A DNA stretch of 64,000 bases from Halichoerus grypus (lineage: Eukaryota > Chordata > Mammalia > Carnivora > Phocidae), in the NCBI RefSeq assembly GCF_964656455.1, contig NC_135716.1, positions 82,362,484 through 82,426,483 of the forward strand, in the 5' to 3' direction. Below the pieces are notes generated by a model, which was given only the letters and a program-made list of their open reading frames with translations, was not told where the DNA came from and ran no database searches. The position numbers and the translations under genes are program-made. Below, piece by piece: positions 50,018 to 62,550 of this stretch (positions within the stretch are counted from its first letter, which is position 1; every line of letters begins with the position of its first letter).

Positions 50018-53000
50018 GAGTCCAGAGGTGCCTTGTGCCCGGACCTATTTCTCCCTTCGTTTCACGTATGGAACCCGTTCCCCAGGCTCTCAGCCACGGT
50101 ACTCCGTGTAATGCTTCCTCCATCTAGAGGTCGACGGTAGCTAAAGCACGGTTTCTCTACAGTGTTGTTTCTTCGAGTTAGAACACTAGGTGTTAGACTT
50201 CTATGCAAAAGTGGGGCTGCCGTGTTAGCGTGATGAAACACATGGGGAGTCGTGTTCTGCCTTTCGCTGGGGCCTGAGTCTCACTCGCAAAAAGCTTTGG
50301 ACTCCCTTGCAGTGCTCTCACGCAGGCACACAACAAAATGCTTCCACCCTCAGGAGCAGCTCTTTTACCTGCAGCACAGGCTTTCTACCGAGTTTTTCCT
50401 TCGAGTTAGGTGGCTGTGTTTAAGCCTGCACACACACCATGGTCAACGGAACTAGCCCCATAACCATGTAGTGAGTTGAGAGCTGCCCTCTGTACCGGCC
50501 TGTCTCTCCCCAGATATTACAAAATGGAAACCGTCCCCAGGCGCTCAGCCACAGTACACCCTAAACTGCTTCGCCCACAGAGAGGTCGACGGTAGCTAAA
50601 GCACGGTTTCTCGACAGTGTTGTTTCTTCAAGTTAGAACGCTAGCTATTAGACTTCCATGCAAAAGTGGGGCTGCCGTGCTACCTTGATGAAACACATGG
50701 GGAGTCATGTTCTGCCTTTCACTGGGGCCTGAGTCTCACTCGCAAAAAGCTTTGGACTCGCTTGCAGTGCTCTCACGCACGCACACAACAAAATGCTGCC
50801 ACCCTCAGGAGCAGCTGTTTTACCTGCAGCACAGGCTCTCAACCGAGTTTCTCCTTCGAGGTAGGTGGCTGTGTTTAAGCTGCCACACACACCCTGGGCA
50901 ACGGTCCTAGCCCCATAACCATGATGTGAGTTGAGAGCTGCCTTCTGTACCGGCCTGTGTCTCTCCCCCGATATTACGATATTGAAACCCTCCCCAGGCT
51001 CTGAGCCACAGTACACCCTAAACTGCTTCGCCCACAGAGAGGTCGATGCTAGCTAAAGCACGGTTTCTCTACAGTGTTGTTTCTTCGAGTTAGAACGCTA
51101 GCTATTAGACTTCCATGCAAATGTGGGGCTGCCGTGCTAGCTTGATGAAACACATGGGGAGTCATGTTCTGCCTTTCGCTGGGGCCTGAGTCTCACTCGC
51201 AAAAAGCTTTGGACTCGCTTGCAGTGCTCTCACGCACGCACACAACAAAATGCTGCCACCCTCAGGAGCAGCTGTTTTACCTGCAGCAGAGGCTCTCAAC
51301 TGATTTTCTCCTTCGAGGTAGGTGGCTGTGTTTAAGCTGCCACACACACCCTGGGCAACGGTCCTAGCCCCATAACCATGATGTGAGTTGAGAGCTGCCT
51401 TCTGTACCGGCTTGTCTCTCCCCCGATATTACGATAGTGAAACCGTCCCCAGGCTCTCAGCCACAGTACACCCTAAACTGCTTCGCCCACAGAGAGGTCG
51501 ACGGTAGCTAAAGCACGGTTTCTCTACTGTGTAGTTTCTTCGTGTTAGAACGCTAGCTATTAGACTTCCATGCAAATGTGGGGCTGCCGTGCTAGCTTGG
51601 TCAAACACATGGGGAGTCGTGTTCTGCCTTTCGCTGGGGCCTGAGTCTCACTCGCAAAAAGCTTTGGACTCCCTTGCAGTGCTCTCACGCAGGCACACAA
51701 CAAAATGCTTCCACCCTCAGGAGCAGCTCTTTTACCTGCAGCACAGGCTTTCTACCGAGTTTTTCCTTCGAGTTAGGTGGCTGTGTTTAAGCCTGCACAC
51801 ACACCATGGTCAACGGAACTAGCCCCATAACCATGTAGTGAGTTGAGAGCTGCCCTCTGTACCGGCCTGTCTCTCCCCAGATATTACAAAATAGAAACCG
51901 TCCCCAGGCGCTCAGCCACAGTACACCCTAAACTGCTTCGCCCACAGAGAGGTCGACGGTAGCTAAAGCACGTTTTCTCGACAGTGTTGTTTCTTCGAGT
52001 TAGAACGCTAGCTATTAGACTTCCATGCAAAAGTGGGGCTGCCGTGCTACCTTGATGAAACACATGGGGAGTCATGTTCTGCCTTTCACTGGGGCCTGAG
52101 TCTCACTCGCAAAAGCTTTGGACTCGCTTGCAGTGCTCTCACGCACGCACACAACAAAACGCTGCCACCCTCAGGAGCAGCTGTTTTACCTGCAGCACAG
52201 GCTCTCAACCGAGTTTCTCCTTCGAGGTAGGTGGCTGTGTTTAAGCTGCCACACACACCCTGGGCAACGGTCCTAGCCCCATAACCATGATGTGAGTTGA
52301 GAGCTGCCTTCTGTACCGGCCTGTCTCTCCCCCGATATTACGATAGTGAAACCGTCCCCAGGCTCTCAGCCACAGTACACCCTAAACTGCTTCGCCCACA
52401 GAGAGGTCGACGGTAGCTAAAGCACGGTTTCTCTACAGTGTTGTTTCTTCCAGTTAGAAAGCTAGCTATTAGACTTCCATTCAAAAGTGTGGCCGTAGTT
52501 CTAGTTTCATGGAGCAAGTGGGCAGTCGTGTTCTGGTTCTTTCAGGGCCTGGGTCTCACAAGGAAAATGGTTTTGGACTCACTTGCTGTGCACTCACGCA
52601 TGCACACCACACAATGCGTCCACCCTGAGGCCTGGCTATTTTAGCCTAACCAGGAATTCCCTACAGAGTTGTTCCTTTGACTTAGGTGGTTGGCTTATGG
52701 CCTGCAGGCACACCCGGGGCAGCGGTACTAGCCTCATAAACAAGAGGTGAGTTGAGAGCTGCCTTCCGCACCGGCCTGTTTCTCACTCCATTTCACGTAT
52801 GGGACCCTTTCCCCGGTCTCTCCTACACGAGCACTATACAACTCCTGCGGCTTCAGGAACGGCAATGCTGGCTAAAGCGCAGTAACACTACAGCATGGAT
52901 TCTTGGTGTTCGTAGCCTGGTAGGCGAATGAGCTGCAGCTGGGATTCTTTATAGGCTTGTTTCTTCCCAGTCAGTGTCGAGCACATAGCATTCCAAGGAC

Positions 53001-53038
53001 ACATGGAGCAGTAGTGTTAGCTTCAGGTAGCAAGAGCT
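50018..53038. repeat. HOR block, 7 monomers: E-A-(B/A)-(B/E)-A-(B/C)-D
   Basis: A 3,021 bp block whose central part (about 51164-52540) is a third copy of the 13.6-15.0 kb segment. The C2 monomer is itself recombinant, ending with a C1-type tail (GGCCTGGCTATTTTAGCC). D has GCATGGATTCTTGGTGTTCG, otherwise seen in the D copy near 4058. Confidence 0.9.
51164..52540. repeat. Third copy of the 13.6-15.0 kb segment
   Basis: It matches 13614 to about 14990 at offset 37,550, and about 31105-32480 at offset 20,059. Shared private markers are GCAGCAGAGGCTCTC, CAACTGA, the B/E hybrid, CACGTTTTCTCGACAG, and AAAAGCTTTGG with AAAACGCTGCC. It ends inside the C monomer. Confidence 0.85.
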
Positions 53039-55149
53039 GAGTCCAGAGGTGCCTTGTGCCCGGACCTATTTCTCCCTTGGTTTCACGTATGGAACCCGTT
53101 CCCCAGGCTCTCAGCCACGGTACTCCGTGTAAGGCTTCCTCAGTCTAGAGGTCGACGGTAGCTAAAGCACGGTTTCTCTACAGTGTTGTTTCTTCGAGTT
53201 AGAACACTAGGTGTTAGACTTCTATGCAAAAGTGGGGCTGCCGAGCTAGCGTGATGAAACACATGGGGAGTCGTGTTCTGCCTTTCGCTGGGGCCTGAGT
53301 CTCACTCGCAAAAAGCTTTGGACTCCCTTGCAGTGCTCTCACGCAGGCACACAACAAAATGCTTCCACCCTCAGGAGCAGCTCTTTTACCTGCAGCACAG
53401 GCTTTCTACCGAGTTTTTCCTTCGAGTTAGGTGGCTGTGTTTAAGCCTGCACACACACCATGGTCAACGGAACTAGCCCCATAACCATGTAGTGAGTTGA
53501 GAGCTGCCCTCTGTACCGGCCTGTCTCTCCCCAGATATTACAAAATGGAAACCGCCCCCAGGCGCTCAGCCACAGTACACCCTAAACTGCTTCGCCCACA
53601 GAGAGGTCGACGGTAGCTAAAGTACGGTTTCTCTACAGTGTTGTTTCTTCGAGTTAGAACGCTAGCTATGAGACTTCCATTCAAAAGTGGGGCTGCCGTG
53701 CTACCTTGATGAAACACATGGGGAGTCATGTTCTGCCTTTCACTGGGGCCTGAGTCTCACTCGCAAAAAGCTTTCGACTCGCTTGCAGTGCTCTCACGCA
53801 CGCACACAACAAAATGCTGCCACCCTCAGGAGCAGCTGTTTTACCTGCAGCACAGGCTCTCAACCGAGTTTCTCCTTCGAGGTAGGTGGCTGTGTTTAAG
53901 CTGCCACACACACCCTGGGCAACGGTCCTAGCCCCATAACCATGATGTGAGTTGAGAGCTTCCTTCTGTACCGGCCTGTCTCTCCCCCGATATTACGATA
54001 CTGAAACCGTCCCCAGGCTCTCAGCCACAGTACACCCTAAACTGCTTCGCCCACAGAGAGGTCGACGGTAGCTAAAGCACGGTTTCTCTACTGTGTAGTT
54101 TCTTCGTGTTAGAACGCTAGCTATTAGACTTCCATGCAAATGTGGGGCTGCCGTGCTAGCTTGGTCAAACACATGGGGAGTCGTGTTCTGCCTTTCGCTG
54201 GGGCCTGAGTCTCACTCGCAAAAAGCTTTGGACTCCCTTGCAGTGCTCTCATGCACGCACACAACAAAATGCTGCCACCCTCAGGAGCAGCTGCTTTACC
54301 TGAAGCACAGGCTCTCAACCGAGTTTTTCCTTCGAGTTAGGTGGCTTCATTTAAGCCTGCACACACACCCTGGGCAACGGTCCTAGCCCCATAACCATGA
54401 TGTGGGTTGAGAGCTGCCCTCTGTACCGGCCTGTCTCTCCCCCGATATTACGATATTGAAACCGTCCCCAGGCTCTCAGCCACAGTACACCCTAAACCGC
54501 TTCGCCCACAGAGAGGTCGACAGTAGCTAAAGCACGGTTTCTCTACAGTGTTGTTTCTTCCAGTTAGAAAGCTAGCTATTAGACTTCCATTCAAAAGTAT
54601 GGCTGTAGTAATACTTTCATGGAACATGTGGGGAGTGATGTTCTGGCTTCTTTCAGGGCCTGGGTCTCACAAGGAGAATGGTTTTGGACTCACTTGCTGT
54701 GCACTCACGCATGCACACCACACAATGCGTCCACACATAGGCCTGGCTATTTTAGCCTATCCAGGAATTCCCTACAGAGTTGTTCCTTTGACTTAGGTGG
54801 TTGTCTTATGGCCTGCAGGCACACCCGGGGCAGCGGTACTAGCCTCATAAACAGGAGGTGAGTTGAGACCTGCCTTCCGCACCGGCCTGTTTCTCACTCC
54901 ATTTCACCTATGGGACCCTTTCCCCGGTCTCTCCTACACGAGCACTATACAACTCCTGCGGCTTCAGGAACGGCAATGCTGGCTAAAGCGCAGTAACACT
55001 ACAGCATGGATTCTTGGTGTTAGTAGCCTGGTAGGCGAATGAGCTGCAGCTGGGATTCTTTACAGGCTTGTTTCTTCCCACTCAGTGTCGAGCACATAGC
55101 ATTCCAAGCACACATGGAGCAGTAGTGTTAGCTTCAGGTAGCAAGAGCT
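53039..55149. repeat. Canonical HOR block: E-A-B-C-D
   Basis: A 2,111 bp unit. Its E-A-B part resembles 37.7-39.0 kb (CTTTCGACTCG, GAGAGCTTCCTTCTG). From 54513 onward C and D match 41981-42617, including CCACACATAGGCC. It therefore spans the left edge of the large duplication. Confidence 0.93.
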
Positions 55150-58100
55150 GAGTCCAGAGGTGCCTTGTGCCCGGACCTATTTCTCCCTTGGTTTCACGTA
55201 TGGAACCCGTTCCCCAGGCTCTCAGCCACGGTACTCCGTGTAATGCTTCCTCCGTCTAGAGGTCGACGGTAGCTAAAGCACGGTTTCTCTACAGTGTTGT
55301 TTCTTCGAGTTAGAACACTAGGTGTTAGACTTCTATGCAAAAGTGGGGCTGCCGAGCTAGCGTGATGAAACACATGGGGAGTCGTGTTCTGCCTTTCGCT
55401 GGGGCCTGAGTCTCACTCGCAAAAAGCTTTGGACTCCCTTGCAGTGCTCTCACGCAGGCACACAACAAAATGCTTCCACCCTCAGGAGCAGCTCTTTTAC
55501 CTGCAGCACAGGCTTTCTACCGAGTTTTTCCTTCGAGTTAGGTGGCTGTGTTTAAGCCTGCACACACACCATGGTCAACGGAACTAGCCCCATAACCATG
55601 TAGTGAGTTGAGAGCTGCCCTCTGTACCGGCCTGTCTCTCCCCAGATATTACAAAATGGAAACCGCCCCCAGGCGCTCAGCCACAGTACACCCTAAACTG
55701 CTTCGCCCACAGAGAGGTCGACGGTAGCTAAAGCACGGTTTCTCTACAGTGTTGTTTCTTCGAGTTAGAACGCTAGCTATTAGACGTCCATGCAAAAGTG
55801 GGGCTGCCGTGCTAACTTGATGAAACACATGGGGAGTCGTATTCTGCCTTTCGCTGGGGCCTGAGTCTCGCTCGCAAAAAGCTTTGGACTCCCTTGCAGT
55901 GCTCTCACGCACGCACACAACAAAATGCTGCCACCCTCACGAGCAGCTGTTTGACCTGCAGCACAGGCTCTCAACCGAGTTTCTCCTTCGAGGTAGGTGG
56001 CTGTGTTTAAGCTGCCACACACACCCTGGGTAACGGACCTAGCCCCATAACCATGATGTGAGTTGAGAGCTGTCTTCTGTACCGGCCTGTCTCTCCCCCA
56101 ATATTACGATATTGAAACCGTCCCCAGGCTCTCAGCCACAGTACACCCTAAACTGCTTGGCCCACAGAGAGGTCGACGGTAGCTAAAGCACGGTTTCTCT
56201 ACTGTGTAGTTTCTTCGTGTTAGAACGCTAGCTATTAGACTTCCATGCAAATGTGGGGCTGCCGTGCTAGCTTGGTGAAACACATGGGGAGTCGTGTTCT
56301 GCCTTTCGCTGGGGCCTGAGTCTCACTCGCAAAAAGCTTTGGACTCCCTTGCAGTGCTCTCACGCACGCACACAACAAAATGCTGCCACCCTCAGGAGCA
56401 GCTGCTTTACCTGAAGCACAGGCTCTCAACCGAGTTTCTCCTTCGAAGTAGGTGGCTGTGTTTAAGCTGCCACACACACCCTGGGCAACGGTCCTAGCCC
56501 CATAACCATGATGTGCGTTGAGAGCTGCCTTCTGTACCGACCTGTCTCTCCCCCGATATTACGATATTGAAACCGTCCCCAGGCTCTCAGCCACAGTACA
56601 CCCTAAACTGCTTCGCCCACAGAGAGGTCGACGGTAGCTAAAGCACGGTTTCTCTACTGTGTAGTTTCTTCGTGTTAGAACGCTAGCTATTAGACTTCCA
56701 TGCAAATGTGGGGCTGCTGTGCTAGCTTGGTCAAACACATGGGGAGTCGTGTTCTGCCTTTCGCTGGGGCTTGAGTCTCACTCGCAAAAAGCTTTGGACT
56801 CCCTTGCAGTGCTCTCACGCAGGCACACAACAAAATGCTTCCACCCTCAGGAGCAGCTATTTTACCTGCAGCACAGGCTTTCTACCGAGTTTTTGCTTCG
56901 AGTTAGGTGGCTGTGTTTAAGCCTGCACACACACCATGGTCAACGGAACTAGCCCCATAACCATGATGTGAGTTGAGAGCTGCCCTCTGTACCGGCCTGT
57001 CTCTCCCCCGATATTACAAAATGGAAACCGTCCCCAGGCTCTCAGCCACAGTACACCCTAAACTGCTTCGCCCACAGAGAGGTCGACGGTAGCTAAAGCA
57101 CGGTTTCTCGACAGTGTTGTTTCTTCGAGTAAGAACGCTACTATTAGACGTCCATGCAAAAGTGGGGCTGCCGTGCTAACTTGATGAAACACATGGGGAG
57201 TCGTGTTCTGCCTTTCGCTGGGGCCTGAGTCTCGCTCGCAAAAAGCTTTGACTCCCTTGCAGTGCTCTCACGCACGCACACAACAAAATGCTGCCACCCT
57301 CAGGAGCAGCTGTTTTACCTGCACCACAGGCTCTCAACCGAGTTTCTCCTTCGAGGTAGGTGGCTGTGTTTAAGCTGCCACACACACCCTGGGTAACGGT
57401 CCTAGCCCCATAACCATGATGTGAGTTGAGAGCTGTCTTCTGTACCGGCCTGTCTCTCCCCCAATATTACGATATTGAAACCGTCCCCAGGCTCTCAGCC
57501 ACAGTACACCCTAAACTGCTTCGCCCACAGAGAGGTCGACGGTAGCTAAAGCACGGTTTCTGTACTGTGTAGTTTCTTCGTGTTAGAACGCTAGCTATTA
57601 GACTTCCATGCAAATGTGGGGCTGCCGAGCTAGCTTGGTCAAACACATGGGGAGTCGTGTTCTGCCTTTCGCTGGGGCCTGAGTCTCACTCGCAAAAAGC
57701 TTTGGACTCCCTTGCAGTGCTCTCACGCACGCACACAACAAAATGCTGCCACGCTCAGGAGCAGCTGTTTACCTGCAGCTCACGCTTTCAACCGAGTTTC
57801 TCCTTCAAGGTAGGTGGCTGTGTTTAAGCTGCCACACACACCCTGGGCAACGGTCCTAGCCCCATGACCATGATGTGAGTTGAGAGCTGCCTTCTGTACA
57901 GGCATGTCTCTCCCCCGATATTACGATATTGAAACCGTCCCCAGGCTCTCAGCTACAGTACACCCTAAACTGCTTCGCCCACAGAGAGGTCGACGGTAGC
58001 TAAAGCACGGTTTCTCTACTGTGTAGTTTCTTCGTGTAAGAACGTTAGCTATTAGACTTCCATGCAAATGTGGGGCTGCCGTGCTAGCTTGGTCAAACAC

Positions 58101-60439
58101 ATGGGGAGTCGTGTTCTGCCTTTCGCTGGGGCCTGAGTCTCACTCGCAAAAAGCTTTGGACTCCCTTGCAGTGCTCTCACGCAGGCACACAACATAATGC
58201 TTCCACCCTCAGGAGCAGCTATTTTACCTGCAGCACAGGCTTTCTACCGAGTTTTTGCTTCGAGTTAGGTGGCATGTTTAAGCCTGAACACACACCATGG
58301 TCAACGGAACTAGCCCCATAACCATGTAGTGAGTTGAGAGCTGCGCTCTGTACCGGCCTGTCTCTCCCCCGATATTACAAAATGGAAACCGTCCCCACGC
58401 TCTCAGCCACAGTACACCCTAAACTGGTTCGCCCACAGAGAGGTCGACGGTAGCTAAAGCACGGTTTCTCGACAGTGTTGTTTCTTCGAGTTAGAACGCT
58501 AGCTATTAGGCGTCCATGCAAATGTGGGGCTGCCGTGCTAACTTGATGAAACACATGGGGAGTCGTGTTCTGCCTTTCGCTGGGGCCTGAGTCTCGCTCG
58601 CAAAAAGCTTTGGACTCCCTTGCAGTGCTCTCACGCACGCACACAACAAAATGCTGCCACCCTCAGGAGCAGCTGTTTTACCTGCAGCACAGGCGCTCAA
58701 CCGAGTTTCTCTTTCGAGGTAGGTGGCTGTGTTTAAGCTGCCACACACACCCTGGGTAACGGTCCTAGCCCCATAACCATGATGTGAGTTGAGAGCTGTC
58801 TTCTGTACCGGCCTGTCTCTCCCCCAATATTACGATATTGAAACCGTCCCCTGGCTCTCAGCCACAGTACACCCTAAACTGCTTCGCCCACAGAGAGGTC
58901 GACGGTAGCTAAAGCACGGTTTCTCTACTGTGTAGTTTCTTCGTGTTAGAACGCTACCTATTAGACTTCCATGCAAATGTGGGGCTGCCGAGCTAGCTTG
59001 GTCAAACACATGGGGGGTCGTGTTCTGCCTTTCGCTGGGGCCTGAGTCTCACTCGCAAAAAGCTTTGGACTCCCTTGCAGTGCTCTCACGCACGCACACA
59101 ACAAAATGCTGCCACCCTCAGGAGCATCTGTTTGACCTGCAGCACAGGCTCTCAACCGAGTTTCTCCTTCGAGGTAGGTGGCTGTGTTTAAGCTGCCACA
59201 CACACCCTGGGCAACGGTCCTAGCCCCATGACCATGATGTGAGTTGAGAGCTGCCTTCTGTACAGGCATGTCTCTCCCCCGATATTACGATATTGAAACC
59301 GTCCCCAGGCTCTCAGCCACAGTACACCCTAAACTGCTTCGCCCACAGAGAGGTCGACAGTAGCTAAAGCACGGTTTCTCTACTGTGTAGTTTCTTCGTG
59401 TAAGAACGTTAGCTATTAGACTTCCATGCAAATGTGGGGCTGCCGTGCTAGCTTGGTGAAACACATGGGGAGTCGTGTTCTGCCTTTCGCAGGGGCCTGA
59501 GTCTCACTCGCAAAAAGCTTTGGACTCCCTTGCAGTGCTCTCACGCACGCACACAACAAAATGCTGCCACCCTCAGGAGCAGCTGCTTTACCTGAAGCAC
59601 AGGCTCTCAACCGAGTTTTTCCTTCGAGTTAGGTGGCTTCATTTAAGCCTACACACACCCTGGGCAACGGTCCTAGCCCCATAACCATGATGTGGGTTGA
59701 GAGCTGCCCTCTATACCGGCCTGTCTCTCCCCCGATATTACGATATTGAAACCGTCCCCAGGCTCTCAGCCACAGTACACCCTAAACTGCTTCGCCCACA
59801 GAGAGGTCGACAGTAGGTAAAGCACGGTTTCTCTACAGTGTTGTTTCTTCCAGTTAGAAAGCTAGCTATTAGACTTCCATTCAAAAGTGTGGCCGTAGTA
59901 CTAGTTTCATGGAGCAAGTGGGGAGTCGTGTTCTGGCTTCTTTCAGGGCCTGGGTCTCACAAGGAAAATGGTTTTGGACTCACTTGCTGTGCACTCACGC
60001 ATGCACACCACACAATGCGTCCACCCTGAGGCATGGCTATTTTAGCCGAAGCAGGAATTCCCTACAGAGTTGTTCCTTTGACGTCGGTGGTTGGCTTATG
60101 GCCTGCAGGCACACCCGGGACAGCGGTACTAGCCTCATAAACAAGAGGTGAGTTGAGAGCTGCCTTCCGCACCGGCCTGTTTCTCACTCCATTTCACGTA
60201 TGGGACCCTTTCCCCGGTCTCTCCTACACGAGCACTATACAACTCCTGCGGCTTCAGGAACGGCAATGCTGGCTCAAGCGCAGTAACACTACAGCATTGA
60301 TTCTTGGTGTTAGTGGCCTGGTAGGCGAATGAGCTGCAGCGGGGATTCTTTACAGGCTTGTTTCTTCCCAGTCAGTGTCGAGCACATAGCATTCCAAGCA
60401 CAGATGGAGCAGTAGTGTTAGCTTCAGGTAGCAAGAACT
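55150..60439. repeat. HOR block, 12 monomers (duplicate of 42618-47906)
   Basis: A 5,290 bp block with the same monomer order and the same nested trimers, including AAGAACGTTAGC, GTCTCGCTCGC and GGCATGTTTAAGCC markers. It is one base longer because AAAAAGCTTTGG is intact here near 59515. Confidence 0.93.
55610..59698. repeat. Secondary trimeric HOR (about 1.36 kb x 3), copy 2
   Basis: Units 55610-56974, 56975-58335 and 58336-59698 correspond one-to-one with those at 43078-47165. The second unit's E-like end reads TTTTTGCTTCGAG here (near 58255) but TTTTTCCTTCGAG in copy 1. Confidence 0.88.
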
Positions 60440-62550
60440 GAGTCCAGAGGTGCCTTCTGCCCGAACCTATTTCTCCCTTGGTTTCATGTATGGAACCCGT
60501 TCCCCAGGCTCTCAGCCACGGTTCTCTGTGTAATCCTTCCTCCATCTAGAGGTCGAAGGTAGCTAAAGCACGGTTTCTCTACAGTGTTGTTTCTTCGAGT
60601 TAGAACACTAGCTGTTAGACTTCTATGCAAAAGTGGGGCTGCCGTGTTGGCGTGATGAAACACATGGGGAGTCGTGTTCTGCCTTTCGCTGGGGCCTGAG
60701 TCTCACTCGCAAAAAGCTTTGGACTCCCTTGCAGTGCTCTCACGCAGGCACACAACAAAATGCTTCCACCCTCAGGAGCAGCTCTTTTACCTGCAGCACA
60801 GGCTTTCTACCGAGTTTTTGCTTCGAGTTAGGTGGCTGTGTTTAAGCCTGCACACACACCATGGTCAACGGAACTAGCCCCATAACCATGATGTGAGTTG
60901 AGAGCTGCCCTCTGTACCGGCCTGTCTCTCCCCAGATATTACAAAATGGAAACCGTCCCCAGGCGCTCAGCCACAGTACAGCCTAAACTGCTTCGTCCAA
61001 AGAGAGGTCGACGGTGGCTAATGCACGGTTTCTCTACAGTGTTGTTTCTTCGAGTTAGAACGCTAGCTATTAGACTTCCATGCCAATGTGGGGCTGCCGT
61101 GCTAGCTTGGTCAAACACATGGGGAGTCATGTTCTGCCTTTCACTGGGGCCTGAGTCTCACTCGCAAAAAGCTTTGGACTCGCTTGCAGTGCTCTCACGC
61201 ACGCACACAACAAAATGCTGCCACCCTCAGGAGCAGCTGTTTTACCTGCAGCACAGGCTCTCAACCGAGTTTCTCCTTCGAGGTAGGTGGCTGTGTTTAA
61301 GCTTCCACACACACCCTGGGCAACGGTCCTAGCCCCATAAACATGATGTGAGTTGAGAGCTGCCTTCTGTACCGGCCTGTCTCTCCCCCGATATTACGAT
61401 ATTGAAACCGTCCGCAGGCTCTCAACCACAGTACACCCTATACTGCTTCGCCCAGAGAGAGGTCGACGGTAGCTAAAGCACGGTTTTTCTACTGTGTAGT
61501 TTCTTCGTGTTAGAACGCTAGCTATTAGACTTCCATGCCAATGTGGGGCTGCCGTGCTAGCTTGGTCAAACACATGGGGAGTCGTGTTCTGCCTTTCGCT
61601 GGGGCCTGAGTCTCACTCGCAAAAAGCTTTGGACTCCCTTGCAGTGCTCTCACGCACGCACACAACAAAATGCTGCCACCCTCAGGAGCAGCTGCTTTAC
61701 CTGAAGCACAGGCTCTCAACCGAGTTTTTCCTTCGAGTTAGGTGGCTTCATTTAAGCCTGCACACACACCCTGGGCAACGGTCCTAGCCCCATAACCATG
61801 ATGTGGGTTGAGAGCTGCCCTCTGTACCGGCCTGTCTCTCCCCCGATATTACGATATTGAAACCGTCCCCAGGCTCTCAGCCACAGTACACCCTAAACTG
61901 CTTCGCCCACAGAGAGGTCGACAGTAGCTAAAGCACGGTTTCTCTACAGTGTTGTTTCTTCCAGTTAGAAAGCTAGCTATTAGACTTCCATTCAAAAGTG
62001 TGGCCGTAGTTCTAGTTTCAAGGAGCAAGTGGGGAGTCGTGTTCTGGCTTCTTTCAGGGCCTGGGTCTCACAAGGAAAATGGTTTTGGACTCACTTGCTG
62101 TGCACTCACGCATGCACACCACACAATGCGTCCACCCTGAGGCATGGCTATTTTAGGCGAAGCAGGAATTCCCTACAGAATTGTTCCTTTGACTTAGGTG
62201 GTTGGCTTATGGTCTGCAGGCACAGCCGGGGAAGCGGTTCTAGCCTCATAAACAAGAGGTGAGTTGAGAGCTGCCTTCCGCACCGGCCTGTTTCTCACTC
62301 CATTTCACGTATGGGACCCTTTCCCCGGTCTCTCCTACAAGAGCACTATACAACTCCTGCGGCTTCAGGAACGGCAATGCTGGCTAAAGCGCAGTAACAC
62401 TACAGCATTGATTCTTGGTGTTAGTAGCCTTGTAGGCAAATGAGCTGCAGCTGGGATTCTTTACAGGCTTGTTTCTTCCCAGTCAGTGTCGAGCACATAG
62501 CATTCCAATCACACATGGAGCAGTAGTGTTAGCTTCAGGTAGCAAGAGCT
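60440..62550. repeat. Canonical HOR block (duplicate of 47907-50017)
   Basis: A 2,111 bp unit. Differences noted from its counterpart include CTCTTTTACC near 60781, CCGGGACAGCGG in the preceding C near 60115, and GGCATGGC near 62143. Confidence 0.93.

Larger units (their letters stand above)
41981..50700. repeat. Large segmental duplication, left copy (~8.7 kb)
   Basis: It matches 54513 to about 63233 at an offset of 12,532 bp, becoming 12,533 after a 1-base difference near 46984. Monomer order and rare variants are the same throughout. About ten single-base differences were seen by eye, such as 42704, 44514, 45728, 48250 and 49614. The right breakpoint is uncertain, between about 50.2 and 50.75 kb. 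Confidence 0.92.
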
